Made by a program: the position numbers and the translations under genes
Notes under the pieces: model-generated
The model's database searches: none
The model's input: only the letters and a program-made list of their open reading frames with translations
Told to the model about the DNA's origin: nothing
Shown here: positions 55,388 through 64,000 of the stretch, piece after piece
How positions within the stretch are numbered: the first letter of the stretch is position 1
Layout of the letters: each line of letters begins with the position of its first letter
NCBI GenBank assembly: GCA_023213395.1
Contig: CM041465.1
Span: forward strand, 144,281,741 to 144,345,740
Direction of reading: 5' to 3'
Source of the DNA: Cycas panzhihuaensis
Taxonomy: Eukaryota; Cycadophyta
Length of the DNA: 64,000 nt

Positions 55388-56243
55388 TCAATGTTTTTGA
55401 TTGGGTTGAGACATGTATTTAGAACAAATCCCAACTGCAAATGAAATATCCGGTCGAGTGTTGGTGAGATAAATGAGGCTACCAATCAACTGTCGGTAAA
55501 GAGTGAGATTTGCAGGTTCAACTTCCTCATTAAGAGTAAACTTTGTTCCATTCTCCATAGGTGTTGGTGTTGGTTTGCAGTCATGCATGCTGAACCGCTG
55601 CAAAATGTCCCAAGAATATTTTGCTTGGGATATGAAGATAGATCCAGGTTGTTGCCACACCTCAAAGCCTAGAAAATAATGTAGTAGTCCAAGATTTGTC
55701 ATCTCGAAGGTTCTCTTCAAATCATCCTGGAGAATGTGTATCATCTTAGTGTCATTACCAGTGATCACTAAGTCATCAACATACAAGACAATAAAAATAA
55801 CGTGGTCTTTCTCAACTTTAATGTACAGAGTTGGGGTCTGATGTGGCTCGATGAAAATCATGTCTCAAAAAATAATCATCAATTTTGGAGTACCATGCCT
55901 AAGGAGCTTGTTTCAAGCCATACAAAGCCTTTTTTAGACGATAAACCAACTGCTCCTTGCCTTGTACTTTGTAACCAGGAGGTTGTTCCAAATATACCTC
56001 CTCTTGAAGATCGCCATTGAGAAAGGTGCTCTTTACATCCATCTGATATACTGGCCATTTGCATTGAGCAACTAAGGCCAAGATGAGTCTGACGGTGTTC
56101 ATATTGGCAACAAGTGCAAAAGTCTCCCCATAGTCAATGCCTTCTTTTTGTTTGAACCCTTTTGTAACAAGTCGCGCCTTATGGCGCTTGAGTGTACCAT
56201 TAGAATGGAATTTGGCCTTGTAGACCCATTTGCAACTGATTGC
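55388..56243 (-). pseudogene. E10 copia reverse transcriptase
   Basis: 55388-55861 carries [16 protein letters not shown] (YVDD at 55772-55783), [20 protein letters not shown] and RQLIGSLIYLTNTRPDISFA. 55899-56102 holds [20 protein letters not shown] and [13 protein letters not shown] frameshift lies near 55880, and one near 56240 before the integrase linker. Confidence 0.88.
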
Positions 56244-57382
56244 CTATTTATGCTTAGCCAATTCTACTAAATCCCATGTTCCATTCTTTTCAATAGAATG
56301 GATTTCTTCATCCATAACAGTTTTCCAATTGTCATTTTGAGATGCCTCCTCAAAGGTGGAGAGCTCATCAACACAAAGTACATCAGCCATGGGTGCATAA
56401 TTGGTTTGTTGCCTATATTTTGATGAACGCTTTCCTTCAATAATCTGACTATCTTGGACAGTTTGTGTAATCCATTTTGGCAATTTTTTAACTGATGTAA
56501 CTTGAACCTCAATGTCTTCTGGTCTGAGTGATGGATAAAAAGACGATGTGTTAGGATTAAGTGGAGTAGTATTTGATGATGTAGACGGCCCAACTGGTGC
56601 AGATGGTGTACATGATGTGGAAGATTGAGAGGGAATGAAACACTCAACAATCTTTTGACCTTTATTAAGAGGAGGTTGGAAGGATGCATATTCCAACTCC
56701 TTATGCTCTTCTTCAGCAAAGATTACATCTCTTGAGAGATGCATTTTCTTCCCAATAGGATCATACAACTTGTAAGCTTTACTATGAGTGGCATAGCCTA
56801 CAAAGATACATTTTAGACTATGTTGGTCTAATTGAAATCTTTGTTGATCGGGGATGTGCATATATGCAGTACACCCAAATGTCTTTAAGTGACTGACGGT
56901 TGGCTTTTTACCAGACCAAGCTTGTTCTGGTGTGATGTCGACGACTGCTGAAGTAGGATTCCGATTTGCCACATAAACAACTGTGTGAAATGCTTCTGCC
57001 CAATATGCTCGTGTGAGTCCTTTTGCATGCATCATAGCTTTGGCTTTGTTTGCCAAAGTTCTATTCATACGTTCAGAGACTACGCTTTGTTGAGGAGTAT
57101 GAGGAATAGTGAGTTGTCTCTGAGTGCCATTATTCTTGCAGAATTGAGTGAATTTGTTTGAAGTGAATTCACCTCCATTATCTGACCTTAGTATTTGATT
57201 GTATAGCCAGATTCATTCTCTACTTCAAGCTTGAATTCCTTGAACTTCTGGAATGCTTTAGATTTCTGTTTGAGGAAGTAAACCCAAACTTTGTGAGAGA
57301 AATCATCTATGAAGGAGTTATAATACAATGCCCCTCCAAAAGATGTTGTGGACATAGGTCCACACAAATCAGAATGTATCAA
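56244..57382 (-). pseudogene. E10 copia integrase
   Basis: 57188-57382 reads [17 protein letters not shown] and the first half of the core. A frameshift follows near 57190, then LRSDNGGEFTSN, then 56244-57068 (274 residues) with [39 protein letters not shown] and the linker. The QQNGV block is changed to QQSVV, but the catalytic residues D, D and E can be read. Confidence 0.87.
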
Positions 57383-57975
57383 TTACAAAGGATATGATGC
57401 ACGCCATGCTTTGCCTTTAGGAAAAGGCAATCTATGTTGTGTCCCCATTATACAAGCTTCACAAAGGCATTTTGAACCATATAGCTTTGGAAGTCCATGC
57501 ACCATATTCTTGTTTACCATCAACTTGATATTGTCTAAACTCAAGTGGCCTAGACGATGATGTCAAAGTTGCATCTTTGTTGATGATGGCGTGACAGAAT
57601 AAGCAGAATCAGAAGTTATGTTATTCACATCTGACTTATAAAGACCATGGTCTTCATGACCAATGGCTACAATCTGATCATGCTTGTCATTGATGACACA
57701 TTTTCCATTTTTAAACAAAATGCCCATCTATTGCTTGTCCAATTGGCTAACAGATAATAAGTTCTTCTCCATGGAAGGAATGTAGTAGGCATCACCATTG
57801 GGAAATGTTAAAGAATGATTTGAAGAAGAATGAAATGAGGCAACTTTGCTTATACCAGAGATCTCCACTGATTCATTGTTGCCAAAAGTTATTGATTTAC
57901 CATTTCCTTTTTTTGAGGTCTTGAAGAAGTTCTTCACTTCCAATCATGTGTTGTGGTGCCCCCGAGTCGATGATC
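57383..57975 (-). pseudogene. E10 copia protease and pre-integrase
   Basis: The protease DSGAPQHMIG block is near 57930-57975, followed by 57728-57943 (FGNNESVEISGISKVASFHS, AYYIPSMEKNLLSVSQLDKQ). The pre-integrase with CEACIMGTQHR is near 57430-57480. Confidence 0.83.
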
Positions 57976-59018
57976 CAAGTTTGATTAACATTTGAAGTGT
58001 GATAAGTACAAAGTAGCTTATCCTCTTCTGCAAACTGATTTGTGTGGCGTTGATTGCCACCTCTGAAACCCCCCCTTCCTCTTTGACCTCCTCGATATGC
58101 ACCTCGATTTGGTCGAGGGGGATGTTGTTGTTGTTGTTGTTGAAACCGCAGTTACTGCTGGAACTACTGATGAGGCTGTTGTTGTCTCTGATGTGGTTGC
58201 TGCTGATGTATACGCTGAAGGCCGGCTTTCTTCTTTCGACAATCAGGAGCAATGTGGCAAACCTTGTGATAATAATGACAGATAACATTGACTTTTGAAG
58301 TGCCAATATTCATATTCCTAAACTCTTTTGTAAGTGAAGGTTTGAGAGTTTGTTTGGCCTTCAACTTGGTCGTGAAAGCTCCTAAAGTAGATGCACCATT
58401 ATCATTTTCTTTATCATAAATTTGCTCTTCTTGAAGTAATAAACTCTCTAGTTGATTAAAGGACATTATAGAAAGAGAGCCATCTCGAGTGATAGATGAA
58501 ATAAAACCATTGAAATCTTTAGGCAAAGCTCGGATGGTGGTGGTGACAAGTTTATCCGTTGAAGCAGGTTTGCCTAAAGTATTCAATTCATTACAAATTT
58601 CTTTAATAGAAGCAAGAAATGCCGACATAGGCTTTACATACTTTATAGAATAAAGTTTTGCTTTGACCAACAATATACGAGCTTCATCTCGTCTTTCATA
58701 CAAGGAGGACAAAATGTCCCAAGCTTCCTTAGATGTTTCAGCATTTGAAATGTTTTGATCAACATTTACATCAATAACCATATGCAAAAATGCCAAGGCT
58801 ATTTCATCCTTGGCTTTCCAAGAAGCAACATAATCAACATCAGGATCAACAACCACACCATCAATCTCCATAGGTTTAGGTAAAGGATATCTGCCAGAAA
58901 TATAGCCCCAAATTTCATTCATTTTTAAGAGGTTTTGTGTTTGCCTCTTCCAATCTTGATAATTCTCTTGTCTTGTCAACTTGATTGTGCATGCATTGAG
59001 CATATTTAAAGCAGCCAT
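57976..59018 (-). pseudogene. E10 copia gag
   Basis: 284 residues are open from ATG 59018 (MAALNMLNACTIKLTRQENY). The zinc knuckle at residues 247-260 is degenerate (CHYYHKVCHIAPDC, second Cys lost). The frame stops at TAG in the Gln-rich linker; a TAA follows, then the same frame runs into the Arg/Gly-rich segment and protease. Confidence 0.87.
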
Positions 59019-60021
59019 GTTTAAGTTGTAAAGAGCTTCAAGCTAGTAGATGACTTGGAAACTCAATGCTTTCGTCGCTTAAGTTCCACCTTCTAACAAA
59101 ACCAACAGTTCTGATCTTACTAGAAGATCCAACAATTGAATGGAGTGATGGGGGGTGGAGGACTAGGCAAAAGAGTTGGTCGAACCTTGATCTATAATGG
59201 AGATCCAACAGTTGACCAAGCCAAATCTAAGACAAAGCAGGTAGGGTTGATCTACATCGACGTACCATGCTTTCCTTGAGATTCACAGCCCTAATAACAC
59301 CCTTTTCGAACCTCCTTTCCCTCAAGCAACCTTAATTGTCGTGCACTGACTATACGGTCGGTTGGTTCCCTAGGGAATGCACCAAGTTTAAGGTTATTTT
59401 AGAGGCAAGGTTTGAACATTTTTCAGGCCTCTCCTACTTGATTTTAAAGTTCACTTTTAGAAGGTTTAAGTGGATTTTAGAATAAGTTTTACTTGGATGA
59501 TGTAGATGCTTGATTTTGCAATGATAAAAGAGCTTCAAGGAGAAGCAATCAAGTACATCACAATGATCACTTTGAATGATTTACAAGAGCACTTTAGTGT
59601 GAAAAAGAGTGCTATCAAATCCAAGTAAAATAAAGTGCTTAAGTTCAATGTAAATATTGGCACTTTAAAGAAGATGCTAAGTGCTTTAATGAAGAAAGCA
59701 CAAAGTCTTTGTGTAAGGAATGCAAGTGGGTTCCTTTTCATGTTTGAAGAGAAGAGGTAAGAGTCACTTGCAAGTTGAAGAGGCCAAGAACCAAGTGTTG
59801 GGACTTTGAAATAGTCCCAACAATCAACAAAATAAAATGATTTTATTAAGTAAAGATGTTTTTGAGCCCCCTTTGTGACTAAGGGCAATAGGTCACCATG
59901 CAAGGTGCCTTAAAAAAATTGTTAAGATAGTGATAAAAATCACTTTAACAAAGTGTTGAGACTTTAAGAATCACTTTATCAAGACCTTATAACACTTATA
60001 CAACATGAAGCAAGTGTTAAA
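59019..60021 (-). other. E10 leader (proximal part)
   Basis: It matches the gag-proximal part of the E5 leader in reverse complement (ggtgga-ctt...aacagttctgat, gttggatct motifs, and the ccatgcaaggtgcc motif near 59898). It is cut by E11; the expected E11 target duplication is ttaaa (60017-60021). Confidence 0.75.
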
Positions 60022-60585
60022 TGTGGAAAATGGGCATTAGGCCACATTAGTCCCAAGATCATAAGTACAAGCATAATACTGCAAATGCATGAAAGCATGA
60101 AAGCATAAATGACACAAAGAGAAATAGGAGCAAGAGAAAATGATACCCAATATGTGGAGTTGGTATTGGTCCAACCTCCCAAGAAGAAACAGTTTGATTA
60201 GCAAACTGATAGCACAACAATACAGCTCCAACTCTCCTTATGAGACAATGAGAAGAGGTCTCATTATATAGAGTGAAATGAGAGACCTAAGGCCTTGGAT
60301 GTTTGACAAGTGTCAAACATCCAAGATACATGACTTGGATCATGCTTTGGATCCTCACCTAAGGCCTTGGATGTTTGACAAGTGTCAAACATCCAAGATA
60401 CATGACTTGGATCATGAGCAAAAGTGCATGAGGGTCCATTTGACCCTTTAGTGACAACGTTGTGTCACTAGAAAGAATGTGGTGTGCACTTTATCACTTA
60501 AGTGATAAGTCACCCTAAAGTAAAAGTGCATATATTACATGAAAATAAAGCACATTAACTTAACATTTAAACATAAGGTTTAACA
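60022..60585 (-). repeat. E11 3' LTR (564 bp) with 72-bp duplication
   Basis: Its plus-strand ends are TGTGGAAAATGGGC and GGTTTAACA. A 72-bp tandem duplication (about 60286-60357 and 60358-60424) doubles the U3 hairpin, at 60294-60325 and 60366-60397. TTATATAG (TATA box of the minus strand) is at 60264-60271. Confidence 0.9.
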
Positions 60586-61200
60586 CCCCTCATCGCTTAT
60601 AATGTTAAGCCTGACACCAAGACCATCTCTAAATTTTACAAATTTGTCTCTACCAAGTGGCTTGGTAAAGATATCTGCCGTCTGTTGCTCCGTTGGTCGA
60701 TATTGAAGTGTGATCTCACCACTGTGTACATGCTCCCTGATGAAATGGTGGTGAACTTCAATATGCTTGGTCCGTGCATGGAAAACAGGATTCTTAGTTA
60801 GCTTGAGGACACTCTCATTGTCACAATGAAGACTGGTCGGCTGCTGCTGCTGAAATCCAAGCTCACCAAGAATCCGTCGAAGCTAGATAGCCTCACAAGC
60901 TGCGTTGACTGTAGCTTTGTATTCTGCTTTAGTGGAGGACAAGGTAACATTTGGTTGCTTCTTGCAACTCCATGAAACAGCTGCTGAACCAAGGGTAAAA
61001 CAGTAACCCGAGGTAGATCTCCTGCTATCCTGGCATCCTGCCCAATCAGAATCAGAGAACCCCTTCAAAGTGAAGTTCTCCTTATGTACATACTTAAGTC
61101 CAAGCTGCAATGTCCCTTTGATATACTTGAGTATGCGTTTGTCGCATTCCGTGTATCTGATTGGGTTGAGACATGTAACGAGAGCAAATCCCAACCGCAA
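60586..61200 (-). pseudogene. E11 copia RNase H
   Basis: 60883-61200 holds FSDSDWAGCQDSRRSTSGYC, SWSCKKQPNVTLSSTKAEYK (TEAEY is TKAEY) and ACEAI. The tail with DNES, RTKHIEVHHHFI and TKPLG follows in other frames. The polypurine tract next to the LTR is degenerate (gaggggtgtt on the minus strand). Confidence 0.85.
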
Positions 61201-62100
61201 ATGAAATGTCCGGACGAGTGTTGGTGAGATAAATCAAGCTACCAATCAACTGCCGATAGAGAGTGGGATCTCTTGTTCACTTCCTCATTAAGAGAAAGCT
61301 TGGTGCCGGTCTCCATGGGTGTAGGCGCCTTGCGATCGTGCATCCCGAATCCGCAAGATGTCCCAAGAATATTTGGCTTGGGAAATGAAGATATAGCCCG
61401 TCCGCCATACCTCAAAGCCTAGAAAGTAATGGAGAAGTCCAAGATCCATCTCAAAACTTCTCTTCAAATCATCTTGGAGAACATTGATGAGCTTAGTGTC
61501 ATCACCGTGATCACTAAGTCATCTACATACAAGGCAATATAAATGACATGGTGATGTTCATGTTTGATGTACAAGTTTGGATCGGATGTGGATCGATGAA
61601 ACCCATGTCTCAAAAAGTATTCATCGATTTTTATGCACCATGCCCTAGGAACTTGTTTCAAGCCATACAAAGCCTTCTTGAGGCGACATACCAAATGCTC
61701 CTTGCCTTGTTCCTTGTAACCGGAGGTTGCTCCAAGTATACCTCCTCTTGAAGATCGCTGAGGAAGGCGCCTTCACGTCCATCCGATATACGCCCATTTG
61801 CATTGTGCGCTAAGGCCAAGAGAAGTCTGATGGTGTTCATGTTTGCTACAGATGCAAAGGTCTCCTCGTAATTAATTCCTTCTTGTTGTTTAAATCCCTT
61901 TGCTACAAGTCTTGCTTTCGCCGCTTGAGTGTCCCATCAGAATGGAATTTGGTCTTATAGACCCATTTACAACTGATTGCCTGTTTGTGTGGAGGCAATT
62001 CGACCAAGTCCCAAGTACCATTCTTGTGAATGGATTGAATCTCCTCATCCATGGCAGCTTTCCAACTATCACTTTGTGAAGCCTCCGCAAAGGTAGTAGG
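61201..62100 (-). pseudogene. E11 copia reverse transcriptase
   Basis: 61464-61694 carries [40 protein letters not shown] and YVDD (61518-61529), followed by a shift. Upstream blocks ([43 protein letters not shown]) are present but separated by small gaps. Confidence 0.85.
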
Positions 62101-63240
62101 CTCATCAAGAGAAAGCACTTGACCATAAGTGCAAAGTTTGTTTGTCACGATACTTTGATGGACGTTTCCCTTCAATGATATGACCATCCTGTACCGTTTG
62201 AGTGTACCACTTAGGTAACTTCTGAAGTGATGTGGCATGAACCTTAATATCTTCTGGTCTAAGTGTAGGAGTAGCAGAAGATGAAGTGGAAGGTTCAAGT
62301 GGAGCAGATGAAGATGAAGTAGATGGTACAGAAGGTGCAGATGAACATGGTGTGTAAGATTGAGGGGAAGGGAAGTCCTCAACAATCTTTTTCCCTTTGT
62401 CAATGGGGGGTTGGATTGATGCCATATCCAACTCTTTTTGATCATGCTCAACAAAGATTACATCTCTTGAGAGATGCATTTTTCTCCCAACTGGATCATA
62501 CAACTTGTAGGCTTTGCTATGGATTGCATATCCTACAAAGATGCATTTAAGGCTATGTTTGTCCAACTTTGTTCTTTGTTGATCAGGTATGTGCATATAC
62601 GCAGTACACCCGAATGTCCTCAAATGGCTGATAGTTGGCTTCTTACCGCACCATGCCTCCTCGTGTGATATTGGTGACTGTTGTAGGACTTGACACACAT
62701 AGGCAAATGCATGAAATGCTTCGCCCAAGAAGCTCTTGGAAGCCCTTTTGCATGCATCATTGTTCGCTTTATTAGCCGAGTTCTATTCATCCTCTGAGAC
62801 TCCATTTTTGAGGAGTATGAGGAGTCGTGAGTTGTCTTCAATTCCATTATCCTTGCAAAATTGGTTGAATTCATTTGAAGTGAATTCACCTCCATTATCT
62901 AACCTTAATGTGCCAATTGAGTAGCCGATTCATTTTCTACTTACGCCTTGAACTCTTTGAACTTGGAGAAGGCTTCGATTTTGCTTTAGGAAGTAGACCC
63001 GGACTTTGTGAGAGAAGTCATCAATAAAAGATATGTAGTACAATGCTCCTCCAAAGGAGTGGGTGGACATGGGTCCACACAAGTCCGAGTGAACTAATTG
63101 CAAAGGATAAGATGCACGCCATGCTTTGCCTTTAGGAAAAGGCACCGATGTTGTGTCCCCATTATGCAAGCTTCAAAGACATTTTGAACCATACATCTTT
63201 GGAAGCCCATACACCATGCGCTTGTATGTCATCTGCCTTG
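62101..63240 (-). pseudogene. E11 copia integrase
   Basis: [20 protein letters not shown] is at 62930-63169. The middle of the core (62620-62895) is shredded by small gaps: the Asp/Glu blocks can only be followed by eye. The C-terminal half is open at 62105-62728 ([32 protein letters not shown]). Clearly related to the E6 integrase. Confidence 0.85.
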
Positions 63241-63680
63241 ATTGTCTAGGCTTAAATGTCCTAGACGTTGATGCCATAACTGAATTTTTGACAAAGATGT
63301 GGAACCAGAGTAAGCAGAATCAAGAGTAATATTATTGGCATCCAACTTGTAAAGACCTTGATCCTCATGGGCTACAGCTACGATCTGATCCTCTTTGTCA
63401 CGAATGATACATTTCCCATTTTTAAATAGTACGCTCAAGTGTTGCTTGTTCATTTGGCTAACAGATAGCAGATTCTTCTCTATAGAAGGAATGAAGTAGG
63501 CATCACTGTTGGGAAATGATGAGGAAGGATTTTGAGGAGAATAAAAAGGAGCTATGGTGCCTATCCCTGAAATCTCAACTGATTCAGCATTTCCAAAGGT
63601 CACTGATTGACCTTTACCTTCCTTGATGTTGCAAAGGAGTTCTTCACTCCTTGTCATATGTCGAGAAGCTCCTGAATCGA
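63229..63680 (-). pseudogene. E11 copia protease and pre-integrase
   Basis: 142 residues are open at 63229-63657: AYFIPSIEKNLLSVSQMNKQ and LWHQRLGHLSLDNQ. The protease block SGASRHMTRSEELL is near 63640-63680, with the active-site Asp codon just upstream. A gap removes bases at the end of the pre-integrase block. Confidence 0.85.
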
Positions 63681-64000
63681 CAATTCAAGTGTTGTCAATG
63701 TTGCTTGATTGGTATGCACAAAGTAGTTTGTCATCATTGGCAAACTGATTAGAATGGCGTTGGTAGCCACTTCTTTGACCCCCCCCTCCTCTTGGACCTC
63801 CTCGATAGGCACCTCGATTTGGTCGAGAGGATTCTCACCGATCCCGATCGTTGGAACCTTTGTTGAAACTGTTGTCGTGGCTACTGTTGTCTTTGACCCT
63901 CGTGGCCGCATCTTTGACCGTGGGCGATGCCGCACTGCCTTAATCGCTTGCTTCTTTCTGCACTCAGGTGCAAAGTGGCCAGGAATGCCACAATAATGGC
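63681..64000 (-). pseudogene. E11 copia gag C-terminus (cut by window edge)
   Basis: At the window edge the zinc knuckle HYCGIPGHFAPE can be read in 63961-64000, its outer cysteine codons incomplete or just beyond. Next comes the linker and Arg/Gly-rich segment, with frame breaks. The rest of gag lies beyond the window. Confidence 0.8.

Larger units (their letters stand above)
54347..60021 (-). mobile_element. E10, Ty1/copia element (5' LTR beyond window)
   Basis: It is of the same family as E5/E6. The 3' LTR (54347-54827), RNase H, RT, integrase, protease, gag and about 1 kb of leader are present on the minus strand. The leader is then cut by E11 at 60022, so the rest of the leader, PBS and 5' LTR should lie past base 64000. 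Confidence 0.88.
60022..64000 (-). mobile_element. E11, Ty1/copia element (runs past window end)
   Basis: It is of the same family and very close to E6. The 3' LTR is at 60022-60585, followed on the plus strand by RNase H, RT, integrase, protease and the C-terminal end of gag at the window edge. It has many short gaps relative to E6. Confidence 0.9.

Noticed and set aside
57944-58306. Alternative frame (LDQIEVHIEEVKEEGG) open in E5, E6, E10 and E11 at the gag-protease linker
   Set aside because: The sense frame encodes an Arg/Gly-rich linker (AYRGGQRGRGGFKGG) that leads into the protease. The other frame is open because CGA/GGA-type codons rarely give stops when shifted. It has no start or domain of its own.
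1-64000. CRISPR arrays, tRNA or rRNA genes, bacterial operons
   Set aside because: No regularly spaced identical short repeats, cloverleaf-like sequences or rRNA blocks were seen. The repeats found are LTRs, tandem duplications and microsatellites.

Overview
The window looks like nuclear DNA of a land plant, and almost all of it is nested LTR retrotransposons. The reasons are Ty1/copia pol proteins of plant type, primer-binding sites close to the plant initiator-Met tRNA complement (TGGTATCAGAGC), a Ty3/gypsy element of plant type with an extra 3' ORF, and one spliced-looking exon. The deep nesting and decay suggest a large, repeat-rich genome, possibly a gymnosperm; this is inference. I see no bacterial operon, CRISPR array, rRNA or tRNA gene, and no intact multi-exon host gene. 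Percent divergences quoted here were counted by eye.

Layout, with element labels used throughout. E1 (354-2348, +): 5'-truncated copia relic with its 3' LTR; an inverted copy of its own LTR end sits inside RNase H. E2 (2967-20169, +): degenerate copia whose 5' LTR/PBS is followed at once by an inverted, truncated copy of the same LTR; two minus-strand copia elements sit inside that inverted LTR, E3 (3660-8986) and E4 (9172-16775, TSD CCTTG). 20170-23160: low-copy-looking DNA with a small exon (21603-21641) encoding a CX3C motif like a mitochondrial small TIM chaperone.

G1 (about 23160 to 52 kb, +): decayed Ty3/gypsy element. It is interrupted by E5 (25988-33806, + copia, TSD GTTTC) in pol, and within its 3' LTR by E6 (36850-43906, - copia, TSD CATTG, the youngest insertion by LTR identity) and E7 (44203-51834, +, TSD GTTAG). 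E7 carries gag but no pol, so it resembles a TR-GAG type non-autonomous element. E7 is itself interrupted by E8 (45444-49083, + copia lacking gag, TSD ATTCT).

At the right end, E9 (52194-54346, -) is a copia gag/protease relic. E10 (from 54347, -) is inserted in the E9 leader, and E11 (from 60022, -) in the E10 leader; both run past the window end. E5, E6, E10 and E11 are one copia family with long untranslated leaders (1.0-2.5 kb) and a conserved U3 hairpin.

No element is intact. Stops and active-site losses are mostly C-to-T/G-to-A changes, as expected for old methylated transposons. The most interesting items are the gag-only element E7, the two inverted-LTR rearrangements (E1, E2), the U3 hairpin with paired substitutions, the small-TIM-like exon and the extra 3' ORF of G1.
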